Below are positions 31,921-44,776 of a stretch of 64,000 nt of DNA, in pieces. The stretch lies in assembly GCF_022376445.1 (NCBI RefSeq), contig NW_025954982.1:1-64000 (forward strand), given 5' to 3'. The notes beneath the pieces are model-generated. The model had not been told where the DNA came from. It saw nothing but the letters and a program-made list of their open reading frames with translations, and searched no databases. The stretch is from Fomitopsis serialis (Eukaryota; Basidiomycota; Agaricomycetes; Polyporales; Fomitopsidaceae). Each line of letters starts with the position of its first letter. Positions within the stretch are counted from its first letter, which is position 1. Made by a program: the position numbers and the translations under genes.

Positions 31921-33401
31921 CCTGTCTTGTCTATTGCTATGAATCTTTTACTGCATGCACGCCGAGGATGACCATGCATGCGTACCTGCAATTCGATGTG
32001 TAACTGCGAAACCTGGTACTGGATCCCCTCTTATACGAGTGGCTCAGAGATCGCTTCAATTACCCGTTTTCTAGTATGATGCAGTGGATTGGGTTTGTTC
32101 AAGATCCGTTGAACTCTTGGGGCTGCGTGGGGAGGAGAGAGGACGCAGAGAGATGGTACAGGACGATCGGTTGTGGCGCCAACGACCAGGCGCGCGACGC
32201 GAACAACACGCGAATCATCACGTGGTTCATCGGCTTCAGGGCAGGCGTCTGCGTGTCGAGTCGTTTTGCCAGCTCGCCGAGAACCCGTTCCTTCTTACTC
32301 TCGTTTTCTTTGGTGAGATCAACGACGACTTCAACTTCAAGCATTGTGATTCTTCTATCCTCCATCGTACACTAAGCTGACACAATTTCTGCTCTGCACG
32401 AGCTCTACATGAGCTTTTGAGCTCGTCTTCGCGACTTTTGCACTCTTCTGGAAAATTTCCCGCTGTGCACTTCTACCTACGGGCGTGGACGCGCTCCGTA
32501 CCCACTCGCTAATGCCTAGGGACATGGCTCTCAATGCCTTCGTCTCCTCTACTGGTGATGTGGGAGATTGACTGCTTGATCCACGCTTGACTGTTCTCCA
32601 TTCGTGGCTTTCGATGGACAATCGAGTACTAAATCGTGCAGACATCTCTCCCTCTCGTTGCGGTTGTGTGATCGTGTAGGTGAACGAATGTACGGTCCTC
32701 CCACTAAACATGTCTCCGTGCTATAGGGCATTGCTGTGCACAAGCACGCGTATACCCTACGCTTCGTCGTCGGTTGGACTTAGGTGCGTGTTGATCATAC
32801 TCGGCGACGTTCGCGAGCTGACGACCTCTTCTACGCAGATTTCGAAGCGGCCACCGGTCTGCAGGGAGTCTATCAGATGTAGCCCTGACGGGCTCTGTTG
32901 CCACCATCAGCGAGTGTGGTCACTCGCTCCTTTTAGGCACAGCGCCACCATGGAAGACAAGCTAACGCACTAATATGGACCGTGGACCTCCTGATGAAAC
33001 GTGAGTCATGGCTTAGCGAGGCTTGCGTTCGGACGGAACGTGCGGTGCGTGTCATGTAATTTACCTGCACAGACGTCGAGTATATATCATTTACGTCGGC
33101 TCCATTGTCACACTCTTTGAAGTGATACGTTCGCTTGTCGTCCCCCCTCGCATACAACATTGAAACACCGCTAACGCCATCCTCCCTTCCGCTCCTCCGC
33201 CCAAAATCCCGTCCTGGAATTTACTCGCGGGTCAGGTAATGTTCATCGTTATCATACACACCTCCTGGGGTTGGCCGGGCCACCTCCTAAATAGGCCTGA
33301 TGTGTGGCTTCCGCACAAGCGTATAAATGGCAGGAAAAATGGGCCTCTACGCTCATTCACTCACTACATCCCTCATCCTCATCTCCCTTCTAATCATCAC
33401 A
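31921..33401. other. Intergenic, about 1.5 kb, with one weak small ORF
   Basis: A minus-strand frame at 32355-32645 (MSARFSTRLSIESHEW) has no recognisable motif and overlaps other frames. A TATA box at 33322-33328 belongs to the following cyclin gene. Otherwise nothing is seen. Confidence 0.4.
33322..33328 (+). promoter_or_regulatory. TATA box of cyclin gene
   Basis: TATAAAT lies 74 bases before the start codon, followed by a CT-rich leader, as is usual for short fungal core promoters. Confidence 0.5.
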
Positions 33402-34202
33402 ATGAACGCGCCCCAGCCTGATCACACAGTGCGTTCATCTCTCCGGTCGTTACATTATCCTCCGCTGACTTGCATTCTCTCCCCCTCCCCACAATAGTAT
33501 GTCGCCCACGCTGAACTGGTCGCGCTCAGCGCGCGGTTCTTAGACCATATACACTATAACGATGCGGCTCTGGTGACCTTCGTTCCGAATGGCTTATCCA
33601 ATGTCATTTCGAACACGTTCCGAATCGGGAACTTCCACCGCAATGTCGCAATAGCCACACTGTACCTTGTCGATAAAGTCAAGACAAAATGCCCCGAGCC
33701 TGTGTTCCAGTCCGCCACAGACTGCTTTCTTGCAGCCTTGACCGTGGCGCAAAAGGTCTTGATGGACCACAACTGGAATAACGCGGCCATCGCGACCATG
33801 GCTAGGCAAGGCCACACGCGCGAGAAGGTCGGCGAACTGGAACGAACCCTGCTCACAGCGCTCGAATATGCAGTCACCATCCCGGCGCAGGAGCTGAAAG
33901 TCTTTGAGCGGTATGTGGAAAAACACTTCGGCCATACACTCGTGTTGGTCCTGCGTGCGAGGCGCGTCGAAATACTCCAGCCTGGCGTGTGGCCGGACGG
34001 CTCCCTCGCACAATACAACGCCATTTTGGCCGCGGCGCGTAGGCAATCGAGGAGCGCGCGCATCGTCGTGCCCTCGGCATCTCAACGCGCGTACTTTGAA
34101 CAAATTCTCGTGCTCCGTGCGCAGCGATTTCCGTCGCGGTACGCGAATGAATGTCTATGTGCATTCTGCTCGCCACCGAATGGCAGCGGCGGATGGGCGT
34201 GA
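33402..34202 (+). CDS. PCL/Pho80-type cyclin
   Basis: Fungal PCL cyclins bind Pho85-type kinases and direct them to substrates in cell-cycle or nutrient control. Exon 1 is only nine codons (33402-33428, MNAPQPDHT), then a 69-nt intron, and exon 2 is 33498-34202. The cyclin box starts AHAELVALSARFLDHIHY. The helix with IGNFHRNVAIATLYLVDKVK resembles the conserved start of helix 2-3, and FLAALTVAQKVLMDHNWNN carries the family's usual FLAALxxAxKxL pattern. KVGELERTLLTALEY and ELKVFERYVEKHF follow. The protein is 243 residues. The C-terminal tail (RFPSRYANECLCAFC) is not conserved in my memory. The kinase partner cannot be told from the sequence. Confidence 0.75.
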
Positions 34203-34803
34203 CACTGCTGACGGTCCAATATGTGCACCAAGGATGGACGGTTACGTGGTACATATGTACGATATGTACGATATAATCGCATATACTTATGGACTCACTC
34301 TACGTAGTTGAGGACGTTGGAATCAATACTTACTGTACCTGCGCATCCGTTGTCTCTGTGCCATTTGCTCCTTGCCTGTGTATTGCCTCCTGTCGTACAT
34401 ATATGTATGTAGTCAATCATATTGTCTCTGCCGGACCAAGCTGTGCGAACCTATGGCTGTCTCCAGTCCTCCCGAGCAAATAAACCAACGCGACGTGAAG
34501 CCTGTGGATGCGACAGAGCTCTGGGACCTGAGCCAAAGCTGAGCACTGAGCTGCGACTGGTTGACCTGTTGGTACCGTCGACGGCCAGTTCAATGCGAAT
34601 GCGCATACCGCACGTGATGTCTCCACATTTTGCAGTGCAAGCTTGGTGCAAGCCGAGGAATGGCCCGTACTTGAACCGTATACACGGAGAACGATGTTCC
34701 GGGTATACGAGACGTCGTATAAAGGACCGCGGCAAAGGCAGCCACCCCCGGGTAGCATTCAAACGCAAAGCGCCTCACCAGTACCGGTGTCCTTCCACGA
34801 GCC
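34203..34803. other. Intergenic with promoter of the esterase gene
   Basis: TATAAA at 34718-34723 is 81-86 bases before the start codon of the next gene. Other frames are overlapping noise. Confidence 0.45.
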
Positions 34804-35753
34804 ATGTCGACGACGAAGCAGGTCCGCATCGATCCCGGGCACCCGTACGCAAAGACGAAGCACATCTCCTTCGAGTTCTACAAGCAGACCCGCTCAGCCT
34901 CTGCATTCGGTTATGAGTACTTCGTGTCTCTTCCGCCCTCTTACGATGCCGACAGCGAGAAGCGTTGGCCTCTGGTGTTCTTCCTCCACGGCGCAGGCGA
35001 GTCGCAGAGAGGGAAGAAGGAAAGCTACGCCACCCTGCGGCATGGCGTACCCAAAATCATCCTCTGTTACGACAGACTGAAAGACGGCCTAGGGCCAAAG
35101 GTCGACATCCCATTGAGGGGCGGACAACGGGTGCAGAAGGAGGACTTGAGCGCGACGCCCGTTCCCGCGAGCGTGTGCGAGTTCGTCGCGGAACGCTTCA
35201 TCACGGTCACACCTTCCCTGAACATGCAATACGGATACGGATGGAACGCGCCGGCCTTGTCGTCGCTGCTCGACGAGGTCGTCGAGAATTACCGCGTCGA
35301 CATCAGGAGGGTGCACGCCACTGGGTTCTCGATGGGCGGGTATGGTACGTGGGAGCTGGCGCAGCATTCGCCGAGACGCTTCGCGAGCCTTGTGCCGATA
35401 TGCGGAGGAGGTGAGCCACTGCTCGTACTAAACATCAAGCACATCCCGCAGTGGTGAGCACCAAGACTGTCTTTGCATGACTGGCGTACTGATATCGCGA
35501 CAGGATCCATCATGGCGAGAGGGACGACATCATCTCGATTTCGCAGTCTAAGGAGATGTACGAGGCGCTGCAGCAAATACACGCGCCTCAAGTGAAGTTC
35601 TGCAGATATCCTGGCCTCGGGCACGACTCCTGGACGGAAGCGTACAATCAACTCGAGCTTTGGGAGTGGATGGTGGACCAGAGCTTGCCGGAAGGGAGCG
35701 GTGAGGTTCAACGGGAACCAACGAAGAATAAAGCGAATGTCGAGCACGTCTAG
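34804..35753 (+). CDS. Alpha/beta-hydrolase esterase (PHB-depolymerase-like)
   Basis: The protein starts MSTTKQVRIDPGHPY. It has RWPLVFFLHGAGES (oxyanion-hole region), a nucleophile elbow with Ser in HATGFSMGGYGTWELA, and SLVPICGGG. An intron of about 50 nt (GTGAGC near 35456 to GACAG near 35504) leads to IHHGERDDIISIS with the acid residue, and CRYPGLGHDSWTEAY with the catalytic His. The end is at 35753. Ser-Asp-His are all present in the right order. The length (about 300 residues) and motifs match fungal esterases related to polyhydroxybutyrate depolymerase or feruloyl esterase. There is no obvious signal peptide, so it may be cytosolic. The substrate is unknown. Confidence 0.75.
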
Positions 35754-36525
35754 AGGCCGAAATGAAGATGCCAGAGGATTGAGATTTCAAAGTCTCCCAG
35801 TAGTTCCGTTATGCCAGTTGTATAATGCCAGTGCAATGCCAGTGCTAAGTGTACCGCGCCTGTTAGAGCACGTGTAGAGTAGCTTCAGGGCAGGCAAGTA
35901 ATGCCTCGAGAGTCGTCGAGTCTCGACGGCCTCGATGCTTTCTTTCCATACTAGTACTGCCACGTCGATGCTTGGGCATATAGAAATCTTGCTTTGCTTC
36001 ATGCATGTCGATGATTTGGACGTCTATATGCGTGGTCTTCGCCATCTTTGTACGCATCTTCCAGCACCGCGCGCCAAAGCGGCTCGCCCTCGCCCCAAGG
36101 TCATCCCGCTGAAGTAGAAGGGCCTATGGTTCTTTCTCGCAATGTGGAATACGAACAAGCTCGCTCTAGCCTTGGCTGTTCCGACTTGCGTGTATCTCCA
36201 ACTTAAAGCACTGACACGAGGGGGACATCACTCACCATAGACTTCTCCGTAGCGTTATTTACTGCAAATATTCTTGCCTGAAGCCACTCAACAAGCCTCG
36301 TCAGCTTGATTCTTTGAAAGATGGCTGGCACGCGTATCATCGCTGATAGCGTCAATAGCGTGGATGTAACTGGGTTCAGTTCACTCGGATACAATTGGAC
36401 CTCGTGTCGATACAATTCGACGGTCCTCTTCTCATCGATTCAACCTTGTCCTCACTCCATCACAGTATATGCGCGCCAGCCGCATACCATCTAGCAGCTA
36501 GTTCTCCCCTGTATTGTAGGGTGTT
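35754..36525. other. Intergenic, about 770 bp
   Basis: No gene seen. The right end should hold the promoter of the first coiled-coil gene. Confidence 0.4.
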
Positions 36526-37598
36526 ATGGAGAGCAACAATAGCGACGTGATCGCCTCGCTCAGCAACCTGGAGGTGGAAGACCTTCGCTCACGGCTTGCA
36601 CTCGCGGAGGTAAGCAACTCAACGCGTCCCGCGAGTATGGCACATTCTCACTCAACTTATTTTTCAAAGGCACAGAATGCGAGTCTGACTGCCGAGTTGA
36701 GAAAGGCTCAAGCAGCAGCAGGAACCGTCAAAGTATGGCTGACATCGTACTGGACTGCGCCGCGGCTAATTGCATCTCAGCGAGAACAGGCTCAGTTGGA
36801 GCGGCAGTTAGCAGACCTGCAAAGACCGCTTCCAGGGACGGAGGCTTCTTCGACACGTCCGTTCGCTGTTGGTGCTGTTCCGGAAGAGGGTGAAGCTGCT
36901 ATTTTGCCCATCTCTTCTCAGCGAACCGCGTCCGCTCCTTTGAAGACGATGAAGGATGTGAGTTCGACGCGATGTGCTCCTCGAGTGGATGGTATTCTGA
37001 CGTTACCCCGGTACGATCACTTCCAGACACTGTAAGCATTCAATACCAGGCGTTCGCTCAAGCTCACCAGTACCCTTAGTGGACGAGTCAGTGTGATAAT
37101 CGCGCGGGGCGAAGTTGTATGGGACAATTTTCCGGCGACGGGATACGTCATCAAACCGGACCGTAGACTGTCCAAGAAGAGCAACTGGACCACCGTCAAA
37201 CATGGCAAGCTGCGTCGTCCCGCGAATGAACTGATGGCATGTATCTCTGGAGTGTGGTACTACTTGGGAACGTATACGTCAGTCTCGTCGGAGACGTTCC
37301 CGGCTCAATCGTTCCGGGAATTGTCTGAAGAGGTGAGTGTCTTGCTCAGAAACGTCGGTACGCTGCTCTGATGATCGGTGCATAGGTGCAATCCCGTGTC
37401 ATTATGTTGGCTGGGACCAAGAGTCGCCGTGACGGTCTGCGATCCATGCTGGAGAACGGTGAGATAACGATGACTAAGATCAGCCTCAGAAGGGTTGGGG
37501 TGAACCAGCGGGTATGGGATTGCCTCGCGTCCAGTGCCAACGTCGGCATCGGTGGCGCCCAGGGCGAAGAGAGCGAGGGCTCTGATGACACTGATTAA
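36526..37598 (+). CDS. Coiled-coil protein with conserved C-terminal domain, array member 1
   Basis: Five exons: 36526-36609, 36670-36732, 36781-37031, 37080-37332 and 37386-37598, with introns of 60, 48, 48 and 53 nt and all phases consistent. The protein is about 287 residues. Exons 1-3 encode heptad-like helix (NLEVEDLRSRLALAE; ASLTAELRKAQAAAG; REQAQLERQLADLQR). The C-terminal domain begins with GRVSVIIARGEVVWDNFP and YVIKPDRRLSKKSNW, continues with the signature GVWYYLGTY, then after an intron ITMTKISLRRVGVNQRVW. The same signature (YLGTY, then LKFxxRR) is in the next three genes. It reminds me of the DUF6697 type in Agaricomycetes, unconfirmed. The end is acidic (EESEGSDDTD). Confidence 0.65.
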
Positions 37599-37966
37599 AG
37601 AGTTACTATGCAAGCCCAGTGCGAACGAAATACTGCCTTACTTCGGGATTATGCAATCCACTATCCTTTGTCGTTGGAGAAGCATGAGCCAGATCCTATG
37701 TTAAACTCCGACAATGCATGCCTAGCCTGTGACGAACGGCCGCCTACCAATGTGTCCAGATGTGGAGTGTTTCGTGTAATGCGCAATCGCCTCATGGAGA
37801 TTGAGTTCAATATACGGTGCGCCTTTCTCTGCATGCGCTTTGTAACTCTAACCGCATCTTCATACGAATACGCGCCTCATTGCATGCGCATGTCAGCCTG
37901 GGAAGGGCTAGAAACGCCCACCTTCAAGAATCGGTGGTTCACTGCAGTCATTGGGACCTTCGCAAC

Positions 37967-39049
37967 ATGGCAACAACACACGTCGACGTACCTAGTGGTG
38001 TCGAGCACATCGTTCCGGCGTTCAATCGCGAGGAAGGGCAGCAGCTCCGCAGCCGACTGGAAGATATTGAGGTGTGTGGGTTTTGTGTCAGCCTTACAAT
38101 ATCGCGAGCTGATGCGAACATTGCAGACTTCGAATCAGTCTCTGACACAGCAATTGGCTCAGCTGCAAGCGGGCTACAGCGACTTGCAGGTGCAGATCAA
38201 GCTGTTTTGCGACCTGCCAGGGCTAATCGTACGTATTCCAGGGCAAGCACGCCAGACTAGAAGCCGAGGTTGCGCGCATTCGTGACCGAATGCGAGGCTC
38301 TGAGCCTTCTGTCAGTCTTGGCCAGTATTCATACAAGGATGCTCGTGGCATTGTAGTTCTTTGCGACGAAACCACACCTCGCAAGTTCATACAAGAGACC
38401 AAAAAGGTGACTCTACTCATCCTGTCGCTATATCAGTGCTCTGACTCGCTGCTATCAGTATCAGTGCGTGTACATACGATCTTACACCTGGAAATACTCA
38501 GTCTGGATGCGCTTTTAGCCGAAAGAAGAACGTCATAGTAGTAATTGGCGACGAGACTCACTGGCTGGAATTTCCTGACGTGGGATTCTCCGTGAAACCT
38601 GATCGTCGACTCAGCAAGAAAGGTCAATGGCAAGAAGGCAACCGACAGCTCTTGCGCCGTAATCCCAAGATCGAACTCATCGCTCGTGCGGAAGGCAGCT
38701 GGCTCTACCTCGGGACGTACGCAGTCACGGCAAAGGACGCGCTATCTTTGGAGGATTCGAGGGCGTTGCCGAATAAGGTGCGTGTGCTAACTTATGTTGC
38801 CCCCGAGTTGCTTACTCAGAGGCGCATCAGACCCGCGGAGCTCTCCTGTCTCAGTCTGGCCACAAGAGCCACCGCAAACAGCTTCACGCCATTTTCGAGG
38901 CTGGAGAGCTGAGCGCTACGAAGTTCACTCTGAGACGAGTGTCATTCAACGACGCTCTGGTCGTCAGTCTCGTGAACGCGCTGCAAGCCTTGCACCCTCC
39001 GGCGGAGCTCGAGGCTGGAGAAAGCGATTCGTCAGGTGATGGCGAGTGA
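37967..39049 (+). CDS. Coiled-coil protein with conserved C-terminal domain, array member 2
   Basis: It starts MATTHVDVPSGVEHIVPAF at 37967. Short coiled-coil exons follow (EEGQQLRSRLEDIE; TSNQSLTQQLAQLQAGYSD; GKHARLEAEVARIRDRM). The middle has DARGIVVLCDETTPRKF. After an intron whose donor I could not place with certainty (38400-38530), the C-terminal domain reads KKNVIVVIGDETHWLEFP, FSVKPDRRLSKKGQW and GSWLYLGTYAV. The last exon reads TRGALLSQSGHKSHRKQLH, then LSATKFTLRRVSFNDAL and ends at 39049. The PDRRLSKK match with member 1 is the closest within the array. Confidence 0.6.
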
Positions 39050-39255
39050 CGCAGACGGTTCAAGATTCGTACATGCTTCTGGTGTAATGATTGAGTTCAG
39101 GGTAATGTCTGCGCTTTCGCTCCGCCGATAGGAGTACATGAGGTGTGATCATCCCGTGACGAAGACGGCCTGCAGGCGCCACTTTGGCTCGAGATCGGGA
39201 TATGTTAGGCAAGACACCTTGCTTGTAATGAATGCGGTAAACTAATCGGCGTCCC

Positions 39256-41486
39256 ATGGTGGGAGACCGAAGAGAAGAAGCGTACATGGGGGCGCTTGTG
39301 TCACGTTCGATAGCTCATATGAAGGCTCTGCACAGGGCATTCATACCAGCAACCCGCAACCCTTTGGAGCGTTGGCGGCTGAGTACATTCGCTCGTCAGT
39401 TGCGCACATCTCAACTGCTGGCGAGTTTACTCGATCGCATATTCTACGCCATCAACGAGACCATGCAGTTCAAAGGAGGTATCAGTATTGCCAAGAATGT
39501 GCTAGAGAATGTCGTCTCGCTGCAGGACGCAGAGCTTTGCCGTCTGCGCCATGAAATGAAAGTAGCCAAGGTACGAGATGCACCGTGCTCCAGAAGGTTA
39601 CTGATAGATATATGCAGGACGAGCTGAAGGAGCGTCACGACATACGGGATTTGATTGATGAATTACGGAACATTGTCAAAGAAGTCAGCTGGATCCCTAA
39701 CCACAACTTATCGGATTGACATTCCAGTACAGGGTCGTGACACTAAATGCGATCAAGAGTTACGCAAAAAATTGTCTGCTGTAGAAGTATGTGTCTTGCC
39801 TTCCAAGCGTATATGAACCAGATCTTATCGACTACAACTTCCCAGTCTATCACCAACCAGCTGCGATCGCAGCTACGTGACTCGCAACATCGAATCTGCG
39901 AGCTCGAGGTGAGTGGCTCATGGGGAAAATAGAGGTGATTTGACGAGACTGGTGACGAAGGCATCCAACGATGTGCTGAAAGAGAAAGCAACGCGGGCCG
40001 AGACTGCTCGGTCGGGTTCAGACGAGGACCTGCGCCGGGCAAAGGTAACTGATTAACCACGAGCGAGGGTCGGTGAACTCACCTTGCACAGGCGCGTTTT
40101 GTAGAAGAGGCAAGGCAGAACACTCTCCGCCTCCAGGAAACAGATGACGATGTATGCTTCCTCGAGAACATGTTGGATGAGATGAAAGACAGAGCTCGGG
40201 GTGCTGAGGTCCGACCCATCAGTGTCAATGTCAACCCTCGCTGATCTAATGTGCAGCAGGACCAAGGATGGCTAGAGCATCAGCTAGCTTTATGTTCTCA
40301 ACATATTCAGGAATTGCTCGGTGAGATATCGGACCAGCAGGTATGGCTCGACTCTCATTCACCGTGGATCTATACAACATACTGAGTCGATTTCATGGCA
40401 GAAAGTACGTCAACAGATTGAAGACAATGCAACAACTGCGTTCTTGCGGGGGTCTAGTCTCAACAAATGGGTGACGCGTAAGACACAAGAAGAGCTGGCC
40501 AAAGCCAAGGTCGGTGGTCTTTTCAAATTGAAAGAAGGGGAGGTTTGATATTCGCGCCATCTAGGCCAAAGAAGCATCACTTTTAATCGAGGTCGTCGAG
40601 TTGAAGGAGCAGATCGGCAACAGTGATAAGGCGGAGGTGAGTCCGACGAAATGGTCGCCGCATCTGCTCATCAACGCGTTTGTAGGCTTCTGAGAAGCCA
40701 AATATCGAAAGTGGCATCGCTTCTCAAGGGGGTGAGTGTCCGAGCGATGATGTCATGGTAGGAAATACCGCCTCGTTGTCTACTATCAGCCATGACGACC
40801 CTCGCTTGTACATGACACCGGGAGGCGTCCTGGAAGATATGTTCCGAGCGTTGTCCAACAAGGAGCCCAATCTTCGGGTACTCAGCGAGGTTAGTCTTTA
40901 GTCTCGTCATAGCCTGCGTGCTGGCTCTAATACCCGCGCTACAATTCCTAGTTTTTGTGAGCCGTAGCATTCTTGACCTTTGCCCCCGCGACTAACACAT
41001 ACTTGCCTCAAAGGGGAATCCGGAACTTCGTCATCGTAACTCCTGCTGAGTTTGTGTGGGCTAGTTGTCCGGATACGGGGCACTTTGTCAAACCGGCATT
41101 ATTTCATGGCAAGGGGGGAAAGTGGCAAGACGCGAAGTTAAAGTCCATCAAGCGGCTCCAAAAGCAAGGACCTACTGAGGTCATTCCTTATTTCTCGGGA
41201 GCCTACTACTACGTAGGCACCTATACTGTGGGGGAAGCAGAGCATATGAATGTCGAGGAATTTGAACGACTTCCCGAGAAGGTAACGTCGGCCTTGGCAG
41301 TAGTTTTCGCTCTTTGTTGACATCTCACAGACGCAACGAGGAGTTGTCGGTTCGTCAGGGAAGCCGACGGAGTACGGATCTCTGAGAGAGTTGTACTTGG
41401 GTGGGAAGCTCTCTGCACTCAAGTTCCCGGTGCGGAGAACTGGCTTCAACTCGAAGCTGAATCGATACCTGCGTCAGAACGCCTGA
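39256..41486 (+). CDS. Coiled-coil protein with conserved C-terminal domain, array member 3
   Basis: A many-exon gene; the start is uncertain (39256 or 39286). Many exons of 25-40 codons each encode coiled coil: SLQDAELCRLRHEMKVAK, DELKERHDIRDLIDELRN, ITNQLRSQLRDSQHRICELE, ARFVEEARQNTLRLQETD, KVRQQIEDNATTAFL and KEASLLIEVVELKEQIG. The C-terminal domain has IRNFVIVTPAEFVWASCP, FVKPALFHGKGGKWQDAK, GAYYYVGTYTV, then TQRGVVGSSGKPTEYGSLRE and LSALKFPVRRTGFNSKL, ending at 41486. Its rod is longer than in members 1 and 2. Some 5' exons may be decayed; I did not place every splice site. Confidence 0.5.
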
Positions 41487-42214
41487 CGAACACACCGAAT
41501 GAATGAAACCGAGCATTTGGTATATGTCTATCCTTCGTTATAGTACGCTCAAATACCGCAATGACTTCGTACGATCCCGATTCCCATACACGTGGAAGTT
41601 CACGAGAATGTTTCGACGTCGCTGCGCTGCCACAGTGCGAACTTGTGACGCAAGGCCACCTGCGAGATGTTCTCACTGGCACAACGTTGGGGTCAATAAG
41701 CTCGGGTTGCTGGTGAGGATAATTGACACTCTAAGCTACGTACCCATGCCAAGCAGCATCGCCGCAGTGCTTCCCTGGTAGTCCTGGACGGTACACGCTG
41801 TTTACTGGAAGTCTATTCATCAGTGCTGCGGGGTGAGTGTGGCACGACGTCTTCCGCGCCTTGCTGGCAGAGCTAACAACTTACGTACAGTATGTGCTAT
41901 CGAGGGTCACATGTTCCTGGAGAAGCGTTCTGACCTAGACTTTGATGGCACCGTGGCGTCACGGTAAGGAATGCGGCCTCCACGAGGCTTTTGACGACCG
42001 TGATGCGGCGCACGCATTCCAGGCCTCTTATATACACCGGCACCATGCCTACTGCTTAACGGTCGACGAAGCTCACGGCGGTCACTCCCGTTCTGTCTTG
42101 TTTTGCTCCAGGTGTAGCTGATTTTTGCTCAAGCAGTCGCCCCGTGGTTCGACCTTGTAAGTCTCCGTGCTAGTTCGGCCTACCCCAAATTTACATTGAC
42201 TCTGCCTCAGAATT
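41487..42214. other. Intergenic between array members 3 and 4
   Basis: No gene is seen. Short frames on both strands have no array signature, so there is no fifth recognisable copy here. Confidence 0.4.
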
Positions 42215-44776
42215 ATGCCACTGAATGCGCCCGGCCCGATCGTGCAAATATCGCCAGCCGTAGCACAAGAAGTCATCGCTCTGCAAGCTGCAGAGCTTAT
42301 CCGTCTTCGAGTTGAACTCGGAAATGAAAGGGTGCGGAGGCAATGTCACTCACATCCCTCATTCACCGGCTCACCATGACACTAGTCGGGAGGCTCACGG
42401 CAAGGCAGTCATGGAGCGATATCTCTCGAACAATTCAATGAACTCCGAAGTGATTTTCTTGAAGCGGCGTTCATACCGAAGGTACGCACACCCGCCCAAT
42501 ATATCGAGCTCGAAGGTGCAGATCAATAGTGTTAGGAGAGTAGCGATTCCCTCCGCACGGAGCTCGTTTCAATCAGTGACCGCATGCGTACGATGCAGGT
42601 AGCGTCTGACGGTGTTGACTGGTTAGTGAGCCGTGCGGTGACGCTGTTGTATATCACCAGAGTTCGCTCCAAGAGCTGGTGTCTCACATGACGCACGCTC
42701 CTACCAGGGACTTCAATGGAACGCAGGTGCGTGCATACTGATATATGCTCCGACGTTTATGCACACAAACTGACCACATTTGAAATTTGAAGGACGGGGC
42801 CCACATAAGGACAACACAACCGGAGTTCAGCACTTCGAAGGTGACTCGAAAATCTGACACATGAGCTGAGAAGATGACTGACAGACACCCGTAGAAGTAC
42901 GTTGACGAGTTGCAACAGCAACTAGCTGTCGCTCGAGACGAGCTCGTCGACGCACATGGTGTGATGGGCCGTCTTGAAGACGAGCGTGTCAAAAACGAGG
43001 TGATAGAACATCTCCTTCGCCTCGCGCCGCCCTTCCACCCAACTTCTCTAACATTATCCTGGTAGGCACGGGTGTCAGACCTGGTCAAACAGCTTTTCGC
43101 TGCACATGTCGAGTCCAGCGATCTCCAAGAGCTTCTCAAAGGAGCCCAAGAAGCCTGCTCCACGTCTCAAGTATGGTGTCGACTGATTCGTTTGGCCTCA
43201 CTAATCGTCAACGTGTCTGCAGTCCCAAGCCTCAGGAATGGAGGTGGAGATGGGGTTCCTCCGCGAGGAAAATGGGCAACTGAAACGAAAGATTGAGACG
43301 CTCACCGTTGAGTCAAACCAACGACAGGTAAAGCCAATCAAGTGAGCGAATCTTCGTGTTCCTGATTTCTCGTGCACTTTCATCGGCGGCAGCTCCATCT
43401 CGAACAATTGAATGAGCGCTTCGCTTCTACGATCGCTCAACATGAGGAAGAGGTGGCTTCATTGTGTATGGCCGTCGAAGTAGTGAAGGTACGCTATCCT
43501 ACATGTTCCGGATCTCAGCTGCATGATCTCAGTGCCTCATCCAGGATGCATCCAGCCGGCCTGGCCTCCTGGGTACTGTCCGCAACAAGGTCGCTCAAGT
43601 GTACAAAGGCGTTGGTGGATATCTACCCCAACAACCCGCGACGAATCCAGCCGACGTCAGTATCTTATTTTTTCAGATGCTTTTGGGTCAGATTCTGATG
43701 TTTGTGCAGCCGGCGGACGATAGGGAGCCGCCTCGGACATCAGTCCTCGTAGAAGAGCCACAGTCGGACGTGAACGGCGAGCCGTCTACTACGGCGCTCC
43801 AACCTGGTAGCGAATCCCTGGTCGAGGATGATGCTACCGTTGGCGACTCGGGCTCTAGTACGGCAGGGTCTATGGTCAGCCTGACCGAGTTCGCATCGAG
43901 CCCTGCGCTGGAAGAGTCAGAACACAAGGTCGTTCGATCCGATGCTCCTCCTGGTGCCGACGCATCTCAGTCTGGTGAACGGGGGCCGGTCTCAATGACC
44001 CAGACAGGCAGCTCTGGCTCTGGCTCTCGCCCAGCTGGCGAGATGATCGTTGCTGGTCCCGCACAGGCTAAGGGCAGGAGGATCGAAGACGTTCTCACGC
44101 CGCTTCCTATGAAAGTTATCACTCAAGCAGCCCTAGACCACTTGCAAAGGGTAGGTTCACGATGGCCCTTACTGACCGATGACCGTGACTGAATCCTGGC
44201 ACCTTTTTGAAGACATGGTGCGTCTAAAATGGACATCTCGATCGTGAGATGCCGGCTGACCGAACCCATGTCCTTGACAGCGGATTCAATCACGTTCTCT
44301 TTGTTACTGCTTCTGATTTCGTTCCTGGAGAATCCATCGAGGATTCGTACTTCATCAAGCCGTCCATGGTCTGTCACAATGGACAGTGGGCACCGTGTAA
44401 GAACAAAGCCTTCAACAAGCGCATCGCAAAGGGACAAATAGACTTGATCGCCCACCTTGGCGGTGCCCCCTATTACTTAGGAACATACATCATCACGGAC
44501 GACCCAGAGCCCACGACGGCTGAATACTTTCAGGGACTTCCTGACGTCGTGAGTCGGGTCGAAGCCTGTGCTTTGGGTACCATTCATGCTCCTCTACCCT
44601 AGACCCAACGATGCCTAGTCACGGCCACAGGACCAAAGAATGAAGCTCCGGATATAATGTCACGCTACCAAAATGGTACACTCACTGCCCTCAAATATCG
44701 AGCCCGCCGCGTCGACCTCAACGGAACGTTGGACCAATATCTACGCTCTGCCCTGGGAGGAGCTGGCAGGGCATAG
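42215..44776 (+). CDS. Coiled-coil protein with conserved C-terminal domain, array member 4
   Basis: It starts MPLNAPGPIVQISPAVAQEV at 42215. Coiled-coil exons follow: ALQAAELIRLRVELGNE, KYVDELQQQLAVARDELVDA, RVSDLVKQLFAAHVESSDLQ, FLREENGQLKRKIETLTVE and LNERFASTIAQHEEEV. Next comes an acidic, Ser/Gly-rich linker (about 43700-44100, DDATVGDSGSSTAGSMVS) not found in the other members. The C-terminal domain reads FNHVLFVTASDFVPGESIE, YFIKPSMVCHNGQWAP, GAPYYLGTYIITDDPEPT, then after an intron LTALKYRARRVDLNGTLDQY, ending at 44776. Splice sites in the rod are only partly resolved. Confidence 0.55.
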
